13,589 nt of DNA from an uncultured Candidatus Altimarinota bacterium (GTDB lineage: Bacteria; Patescibacteriota; Gracilibacteria; BD1-5; UBA6164): the NCBI GenBank assembly GCA_937944175.1, contig CALDZW010000034.1, positions 1-13,589 of the forward strand, given 5' to 3'. A model generated the notes under the pieces. That model was not told the DNA's origin, searched no databases, and saw nothing but the letters and a program-made list of their open reading frames with translations. The translations under genes were made by a program, and so were the position numbers. Below are positions 8,191 to 13,589 of the stretch, one piece after another. Positions within the stretch are counted from its first letter, which is position 1. Every line of letters begins with the position of its first letter.

Positions 8191-8545
8191 ATATAGCTAT
8201 ATTTCTATAGTGAGTAAGCTTATGAGATGATGTTTCTTTGACAATAGTTATAACATCAAATCGTATTTTTTCATAATCCACCAAATTTTTAAGGCAATAA
8301 AAATCAATAGTTTTCCTAAATTTCCTAAGCTTTGATTGTGTAATTGATTCTTCAGGAGTTCAAAATGATAATGTTTTTCTATACTTCACTTCAATAAATA
8401 CTGTAAGTCCTTCTTTAACTGCAATAACATCAATCTCTCCAGCTCTTCAAAATTTATAATTAGTGGTAATTATCACATATTTGTGAGATTGTAAATACTG
8501 TATAGCTATGAGTTCTCAAACATCTCATACTTGTTTTGTTGACAT
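8189..8545 (-). CDS. yraN: UPF0102 / YraN family nuclease-like protein
   Basis: The 118-residue frame shows the whole UPF0102 pattern. It starts VGDVGELIAIQYLQSHKYVI, then NYKFGRAGEIDVIAV (residues 29-43), FIEVKYRKTLSFGTPEESI, KLRKFRKTIDFY and a closing IRFDVITIV. The E-x-D...E-V-K arrangement (Glu37, Asp39, Glu52, Lys54) is that of a PD-(D/E)xK nuclease fold. The family is widespread and linked to DNA uptake or processing without a firm role. Length is typical. The stop codon lies in the T-tract of the convergent gene's terminator. A 14-bp palindrome lies 41 bases upstream of the start. Gly7, Gly10 and Gly33 are TGA. Confidence 0.92.
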
Positions 8546-8586
8546 ATTTTATTTTTTATATCTTACTCTGATAATAAATACTACTT

Positions 8587-8600
8587 TTACTCTAGAGTAA
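8587..8600. repeat. 14-bp palindrome with extra half-site
   Basis: TTACTCTAGAGTAA is a perfect palindrome in the divergent gap between yraN and rplY. A further TTACTCT half-site lies at 8563-8569. This looks like a dimeric regulator's operator, most likely for yraN (start at 8545). The remaining gap up to 8740 contains a weak TTGCAA...TATAAA pair near 8616-8641 and no gene. Confidence 0.4.
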
Positions 8601-8740
8601 GGAATTGAAAAAAATTTGCAACTTTAGAAAAAATCTATAAAATTCTGCATGATTTCTAAAAGAAACTCGTTACTCAAACTACCAGGGTTCACTTTCTGAA
8701 ATAATTACCAATTTATATCAATAAAATATACTCTTAAAAG

Positions 8741-9397
8741 ATGGAAAATTTAGTATTACAAGCTCAAAAAAGAGCCCCAGAAGAAAAAGTAAAATATCTG
8801 AGACAACAAAGAATTGTTCCAGCTAATGTTTATGGGAAAACCCAAAACCCAATAAGCTTAAAAATTGATGCTTCAGACATGCTCAGAACTCATAGAATTG
8901 CAGGTTGAAGCCATATTGTTGTTTTAAGTGTTGAATGAGAAGAGATTGAAGTTCTCTTTCAAGAAATACAAAAAGCTCCAGTAAGCGGAGAAATTATTCA
9001 TGCTGATTTTTATGCCCTTACTAGATGAGAAAAGCTTACTACAAAGATTCCAGTTATGTTTGTATGAAACTCTCTTGCAGTTAAAGAATGAGCTCTTCTG
9101 AATGAAAATGTAAAAGAAATAGAAATAAGCTGTCTTCCAAGAGATCTCATAGATTCATTTGAAGCTGATCTATCTCTACTAAAAGAGTTTGATGATGTCA
9201 TTAGAGTTTCTGATCTCTGAATTAATGAGGAAAAATATGAAATTCATAATCTTCACCCAGAAGATGCTATAGCTGTAGCTTCAAAACCAAAAGTTGCTGA
9301 AGATCTTAGTGCTCCTGTTTGAGAAACTGGTGAAGCTGAATGAAATATAACTGATGAAGAAAAAACTGATACTGATAATACATCAGAAGAAAAATAA
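8741..9397 (+). CDS. rplY: 50S ribosomal protein L25/general stress protein Ctc
   Basis: bL25 binds 5S rRNA in the large subunit. The 218-residue product has the N-terminal 5S-binding domain (APEEKVKYLRQQRIVPANVYGKTQNP, ending near QEIQKAPVSGEIIHADFYAL at about residue 90). The CTC/TL5-type C-terminal domain follows (KIPVMFVGNSLAVKEGALLNENVKEIEISCLP, DLIDSFEADLSLL, ending HNLHPEDAIAVAS). An acidic tail rich in Glu, Asp and Thr follows. Length fits the long Ctc form. Glycine is TGA at eight positions and GGN at four. The gene at 9426 follows after 28 bases on the same strand and shares the terminator at 9763. Confidence 0.95.
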
Positions 9398-9425
9398 TAT
9401 TGTTTATTTACCTAAATCAGATCAT

Positions 9426-9743
9426 ATGAAAGTACATATATTTTGAGAATGAGACAAAAAATGAGAACTCCTCTCTGCTGTAAAGAATGTCTTAGAGGAG
9501 CTCTGACTTGTAGATTTCATAGAGGTTAATGAGACTTCTGATGAAGCATTGAAAACTGAACTTGGAATCAAAGAATCTCCTGCTTTGATCATTGAAGAAG
9601 AAGCTATTGACTTTAAAGATGTAATCTTTGAATGAATGGTTCCTGAAGCTGATGAACTTAAATCAATGTTTACCAGTATTATTGGTGGCTGAGAAGGATG
9701 ATGATGCGCACCTGGTGGTTGTGGAAGCTGATGTAGTTGTTAA
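9426..9743 (+). CDS. Thioredoxin-fold-like protein with Gly/Cys-rich tail, CxxC lost
   Basis: The 105-residue product opens MKVHIFGEGDKKGELLSAVKNVLEELGLVDFIEVNE and has KESPALIIEEEAIDF, with the cis-Pro-like SPALII and a closing VPEADELKSMF helix. This is the outline of the small thioredoxin_3/glutaredoxin-like family (there G-x-G-C-P-K-C). Here both active-site cysteines are replaced (GEGDKKG). The C-terminus instead ends GGGEGGGCAPGGCGSGCSC, with Cys94, 99, 103 and 105, the only cysteines in the protein. The tail could bind a metal or Fe-S cluster or act as a redox arm; both ideas are inference. The tail reads only if TGA is Gly. It is probably co-transcribed with rplY. Fold assignment is moderate; coding is secure. 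Confidence 0.8.
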
Positions 9744-9762
9744 AAATTACTTAAAATAGAAT

Positions 9763-9795
9763 AAGAAGATGAGAAATCACCTTCTTTTTTTATTT
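9763..9795 (+). terminator. Terminator after the rplY unit
   Basis: AAGAAG-A-TGA pairs with TCA-C-CTTCTT around a GAAA tetraloop with one A-C mismatch, followed by an uninterrupted T-tract. It lies 20 bases after the stop at 9743. Confidence 0.8.
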
Positions 9796-9874
9796 TATAC
9801 ATTGTTTTATAAAAAATGCAATAATGAAAATAACTATTTTTTATATATTCATAGTAATAAGTTAAGTAATATAG

Positions 9875-9880
9875 TATAAT
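9875..9880 (+). promoter_or_regulatory. Probable -10 box of the pilT promoter
   Basis: A TATAAT lies 31 bases before the pilT ATG, after the terminator of the preceding unit. No convincing -35 hexamer was found at 16-18 bases. Confidence 0.4.
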
Positions 9881-9911
9881 ATGTTATATATTTATTTATC
9901 ATCACTGTACT

Positions 9912-10964
9912 ATGTCTCAAAAAACTCTCCTCATGCAAATTCTTAACTATGCAATTAAGCATAAGGCTTCTGATATACATATTTCTTCATGACTCCCTGT
10001 ATCATACAGAATAAAGAAAAAAATTACTACAAAACATGAAGCAGGAACAATTACGGATATTAAATCAAAAATAATTCTTTTAGAATTAATGAATAATAAT
10101 CAAGAACGTGCAAAAGAATTTTTTAAAAAAAAGGATGCTGACTTTGCTTTTATTGCTGAAGATAATACATCTTTTAGAGTAAATGCTTTTTTTAGATTAT
10201 GAAAAATTTCCTTTGTATTAAGAAGAATAGAGTCAGATCCAATTCCAATGGAGAAACTTTGATTGCCTGAATGAGTAAAAAAGTTCATTAAAGCAAAACA
10301 ATGACTCATCCTTGTAACTGGACCAACAGGTTCTGGTAAATCTACTTCTATGATATCAATACTCAATGAGATAAACAAGACTAGGAGTGAACATATACTT
10401 ACTATTGAAGATCCTGTTGAATTTGTATTTACAAATAATAAATGCTTATTCTCTCAAAGAGAAATATGAAATGACACAAAAAGTTTTGAGACAGCTCTGA
10501 GAGCAGCTATGAGAGAAGACCCAGATATTATTGTAATTGGAGAAATGAGAGATACAGAAACGGTAGAAGCTGCCATGGAACTAGCTGAGACTGGGCACCT
10601 AGTTATTTCCACTATGCATACATCTGGGAGTGTACAAACAATTACAAGACTCATTAACTTTTTCCCACCAGATCTTCAAAATGCTGTTCGTTATAAGCTC
10701 TGAGATATTCTTTCTTGAGTACTGTCTCAAAGGCTTGTTCAAAAAGCTGATGAATCGTGAATTGTAGGGATATATGAACTTATGCACATGAACACTGCTA
10801 TTAAAAGTCTCATAAGAGAATGACAACTTAATCAAATTCAACAAAATATTGAAATGTGAAGAAAGCATTGAATGATTCTTATGGAGAGATATGCTCAAGA
10901 ATTAGAAGAAAAATGAATTATTACTGAAGAAGCCTACAAGCATTTTTTTCAAGAAGGAATATAG
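9912..10964 (+). CDS. pilT: Type IV pilus retraction ATPase PilT
   Basis: PilT is the hexameric cytoplasmic ATPase that depolymerises type IV pili and powers twitching, adhesion and DNA uptake. The 350-residue product has the PilT N-domain (LNYAIKHKASDIHIS) and Walker A GPTGSGKST (137-145). The Asp box is TIEDPVEF, the Walker B region REDPDIIVIGEMRD (about 201-213), the His box GHLVISTMHTS (228-238), and the C-terminal part starts LSQRLVQKA. Spacing and length are standard. Of 22 glycines 13 are TGA, yet all those in the Walker A and B and His-box motifs are GGN. No pilB, pilC or pilin gene is in the window. The stop TAG lies 4 bases from the convergent response-regulator stop. Confidence 0.96.
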
Positions 10965-10968
10965 AATA

Positions 10969-11646
10969 CTAAGAAACCTTATACCCATATCACTTGATAG
11001 TCTCTATCAAGTTTTTTGATAGTTTCTTTCTAATATTAGAAATATACACATCAAGTTTTCCATCTCATTCAAAGAGACTATCTCATCACCATAAGTGTTC
11101 TATTATGTCTGTTCTTGCCACTGGATTTGATTTATGTTGAAGCAAAAGCTCTAAAATAAGATACTCTTTTTGTGTCAATTTTACTTCTTCTCAATTCACA
11201 ATAAATAATCTCTTTTTCATATCAATTTTTACTCCATCAAATTCATGTATACTACTGTTTTGTACTGGGGAATCAATTAATCATGATGATCCTTTTTGAA
11301 GCATAACTTCTATACGTGCTTGTAACTCTCGTAAATCAAAGGGTTTTACAATGTAATCAAGAGCTCCTTTTTGGAATCACTCAAGTTTATCATTGATTCA
11401 TCCTTTTGCTGTAATCATGATTATTGGCACTTGCTTCCTTTGTAATATTTTCTCTGCAACTCTCATTCAATCTATTCATGGAAGCATCAAATCAAGTAAT
11501 ATCAGATCATATTCTTTATCAGTAGCCATATCAAGTCAATCATCTCAACGGAAAGCTTGTGATATAGTATAATTTTCAATTTCAAGATACTCCTTTATTG
11601 AATCAGATATTTCTTTGTTATCTTCAATTAATAGTATATTTTTCAT
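10969..11646 (-). CDS. OmpR/PhoB-family response regulator
   Basis: The 225-residue product has a receiver domain: ILLIEDN with acidic Glu8/Asp9, phosphoacceptor Asp52 in LILLDLMLPG, Thr79 in MITAKG, and Lys101 in VKPF. A C-terminal winged-helix DNA-binding domain follows: VKLTQKEYLILELLLQHK, DIIEHLWGG, LDVYISNIRKKL, then IKGYGYKV. It is a transcription factor activated by the kinase encoded just upstream (stop and start 6 bases apart). The target is not known, but an 11-bp-spaced TTAAG repeat upstream of the kinase fits its class. The last codons lie within the terminator of the convergent pilT gene. Gly57 next to the phosphorylation site and the Gly of IKGYGY are TGA. Confidence 0.95.
10992..11017 (+). 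terminator. pilT terminator inside the convergent gene
   Basis: ACTTGATAG, TCT, CTATCAAGT is a perfect 9-bp stem with a 3-base loop followed by six Ts, 27 bases after the pilT stop. It lies wholly within the 3' coding end of the response-regulator gene on the other strand. A third TTGATAG copy follows at once (11016-11022) and could pair with the middle arm instead. Confidence 0.8.
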
Positions 11647-11652
11647 TTCATT

Positions 11653-12990
11653 CTAGTTATCAAAGTAAATGGTAAAGCATGTTCCTTTCTCCTGAATACT
11701 TGTAACAGTAATCCTCCATTTATAGAAGTCTACAATCCTTTTAACAATACTGAGTCCTACTCAGAATCCTTCTACTCAAGGAGTTGTCCTATAAAATTTT
11801 TCAAATATTTGACTAAGCTCTTCTTCTGCTATTCATATTCATGTATCTTGTACCCACATCTTCTCTTCATTAAGACCAATCTCTATAACACTTCATTCAT
11901 CAGAAAATTTACATGCATTTGTAAGTAAATTTTCAAGTAATATTGTAAATGTAGTACGTTCAATAGTTTTAGATACATTCTTTTGTATGGCAAAATTAGG
12001 AGTAATTTGTTTTGTACTATGAAGCAACAAGTCTGATGTAATATTTTCAATAAACTCAGAAATATTTACCTCTTGTTTTTCATATTCTACTTCATCTGAT
12101 TCAAAGCGTGATAGCAAAAGTAGGGTTTCAAGTATTTTATTAAGCTTTTGAGTATTACTTTTAATCCCTGTACGTAAATCAACCATCTCCTCTACTCAAC
12201 ACGTTCCTTTCTCGCATTTTTTGTTATATACATCAATTTTTGAATTAATCACCATAAGTGGTGTTTTTAGCTCATGACTTACATCTGTTATAAACTGTTT
12301 TTGATCTTCTGATTGTTTCTGAATCTTTTCAAAAGAACGGTTCAATACTCATGCAAGAATTTGTATTTCATCTTCTTTGGGTCCCTCAATATCTATCTCT
12401 TTCCAATCAGTATTGAGATTAAAATCCTGAGATCTTGAAGCTATATGTTTCAGATTTCTGAGTGCATAGTGAGATAAAATTTTTCAACCAAAATAGTACA
12501 AAAGCATTGAAATAACTATGAGTATCAAGCTGATTTTTATAATAATAATTTGTGATTCTACATATGATGTTGTATCAAAAAGTACCTTTACTTCCCCAAT
12601 TTCATCATATGTTTTTGTAAAAATAAAATATAATACTCCATCTTCTTTATAAAAAAGTGAATCTTTTATTTCATCTACCAGCTCAACATCATTATGCAGC
12701 TTTTTAGCTACTCACTGAGAGCATACAATATCTTCTCAATTATTTGGAATAATAATTGTATCCTTTTGAAGAATATATTTTTTGAATGCTTCAGTATTAG
12801 TATGTCCTCATACTATTTGCTGGTAATTCATATTCATATCGTACCAGCTCTCCTCTTTTTGGTCATTATACCATATAAAAAAATATGCCACATTTATGCT
12901 CAGTAACAAAACAACCAATGAAATCACATTAAAAATACTGAAATACACAGTGATCTTTTCTGATGTTTTAAAGTTCTTAAATACGGGCAT
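11653..12990 (-). CDS. Membrane sensor histidine kinase
   Basis: The 445-residue product has a membrane helix at about residues 14-40 and an external sensor segment of about 108 residues (41-148). A second helix at about 149-168 (ISLILIVISMLLYYF) is followed by a HAMP-like linker. The HisKA box is DVSHELKTPL with phospho-acceptor His239. The catalytic domain has LLENLLTNACKFSDEG (N box), WVQDTGIGI, FEKFYRT and GFGVGLSIVKRIV. The sensor part has no recognised domain, so the signal is unknown. The kinase gene precedes its regulator, and 62 bases separate it from the ABC permease upstream, which could be part of the same circuit. Several glycines, including one in the GFGVGLS lid, are TGA. Confidence 0.95.
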
Positions 12991-13025
12991 TATCTATTTA
13001 TGGTCAAAACAAAAATTACATCTAT

Positions 13026-13056
13026 AGTATAGAAAAATTTCTTAATATTACCTTAA
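13026..13056 (-). promoter_or_regulatory. Kinase-operon promoter with TTAAG direct repeat
   Basis: On the minus strand TTAAG (13052-13056) and TTAAG (13041-13045) are repeated with 11-bp spacing, followed 9 bases later by TATACT (13026-13031). The repeats occupy the -35 area, which lacks a consensus hexamer. Direct repeats with one-turn spacing are the usual binding site of OmpR/PhoB-family regulators. The distal repeat overlaps the stop codon of the ABC permease. Confidence 0.5.
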
Positions 13057-13589
13057 CTTCTAATTCAGTATCATTTATTCAAAAGATATAATACTAAGGT
13101 ATACAATCATATAATAAATCAAATAAGCATGAAGATGCTCATATATATATTCACATCACTCACTCAAAGAAATGCTTGTCTGAGACCATTTATCATATAC
13201 AGTACTGGATTAAATTGAGAAAGAGTTTGCCAGAACCCTCCAAGCATGCTCACAGAATAAAATACTCATCCTAAGTATATCATTGGAGTAATGACAAAAT
13301 TTGGTATCAGGTTAACATCATCCCAATTACGTGCAAATATAGCATTTACCAATCATGCAAGAGAAAAAGCAATTGATGTCATCAAAGCAAAAAAGAGAGC
13401 TAAAATTGGAGATTCTACAGTAATATTTTCTATGAAAAAAAGTGAGACAACAAATACACTGACTCAAACAACCATTCCTCTAGTAATACCAGCAAGTACA
13501 TACCCAATAATAATTTTATTCTTACTTATTGGTGATACTAACAATTCTTCAAGACTCTTAAACATTTTAGCTGAGAAAAATCAAAATGC
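13053..13589 (-). CDS. ABC-2 type transporter permease (5' part outside window)
   Basis: The visible 178 residues match the C-terminal half of YadH-like ABC-2 permeases. They read KSLEELLVSPISKNKIIIGY, then LAGLVNAIFARNWDDVNLIPNF, VITPMIYLGGVFYSVSMLGG, NPVLYMINGLRQAFLGVSD and a closing hydrophobic helix before GYGIRS. About five membrane helices are present. Such permeases pair with an ATPase, normally encoded next to them, to export drugs, lipids or polysaccharides. The ATPase gene is not in the window. The TAA at 13053-13055 overlaps the TTAAG repeat of the kinase promoter. Conserved glycines such as those of YLGG and AFLG are partly TGA. Confidence 0.9.

Noticed and set aside
8601..8740. 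Structured leader RNA before rplY
   Set aside because: Only weak short pairings (for example AGAAA with TTTCT) could be drawn by eye; not enough to call.
10454..10898. Minus-strand frames of 66 and 99 residues
   Set aside because: Antisense to the PilT Walker B and His-box region; no independent coding evidence.
1..13589. Many genes broken by stop codons, suggesting a degenerate or pseudogene-rich region
   Set aside because: All breaks in the recognised genes are TGA at glycine positions; the frames are intact under code 25.
1..13589. UGA read as tryptophan (code 4, Mycoplasma-like) or as selenocysteine
   Set aside because: TGA aligns with conserved Gly, not Trp, while Trp sites use TGG; TGA is far too frequent for selenocysteine.

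Overview
Organism. This AT-rich window only makes sense if UGA is read as glycine (genetic code 25). Under the standard code every gene is chopped up. With TGA read as Gly, long frames open and glycines land on invariant family positions: TruB G-H-T-G-T-L-D-P, the HflX P-loop, and the LepB motifs K-R-V-V-G-M-P-G-D and M-G-D-N-R. Of the 17 genes whose 3' ends are visible, 12 end in TAA, 5 in TAG and none in TGA. This points to Absconditabacteria (SR1) or Gracilibacteria (BD1-5) of the Patescibacteria/CPR. The window alone does not decide between them.

Layout, left to right. (1) 1-3251, minus strand: truB (3' end cut by the window edge), lepB, a small membrane protein (possibly truncated by an in-frame TAA) and hflX. 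A terminator-like hairpin sits between lepB and truB. (2) 3352-3696, plus: a lone SnoaL/NTF2-like protein, divergent from hflX. (3) 3698-6661, minus: FMN-reductase-like flavoprotein, GNAT acetyltransferase, membrane-anchored M28 peptidase and HAD-IIB phosphatase. The last three are separated by only 2-4 bases. (4) 6789-7367, minus: a YjdF/DUF2238-like membrane protein with its own terminator. (5) 7626-8171, plus: an uncharacterised CPR-type protein with a near-consensus promoter and a terminator overlapping its stop codon. (6) 8189-8545, minus: the UPF0102/YraN nuclease-like protein. (7) 8741-9743, plus: ribosomal protein L25/Ctc and a thioredoxin-fold-like protein that lacks the CxxC but ends in a Gly/Cys tail; a GAAA-loop terminator follows. 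(8) 9912-10964, plus: pilT. (9) 10969-12990, minus: response regulator preceded by its histidine kinase. (10) 13053 to the edge, minus: ABC-2 transporter permease (5' part cut off).

How the parts fit. Most genes are housekeeping or envelope functions: tRNA pseudouridylation, signal peptide removal, ribosome rescue or assembly GTPase, and a 5S-binding ribosomal protein. The more accessory content is the PilT retraction motor, the two-component system next to an ABC exporter, and several unnamed small proteins. A TTAAG direct repeat with 11-bp spacing upstream of the kinase looks like an OmpR-family operator and suggests autoregulation. No rRNA, tRNA, CRISPR array, transposon or phage gene was recognised. 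All reading was by eye; no similarity search was run.
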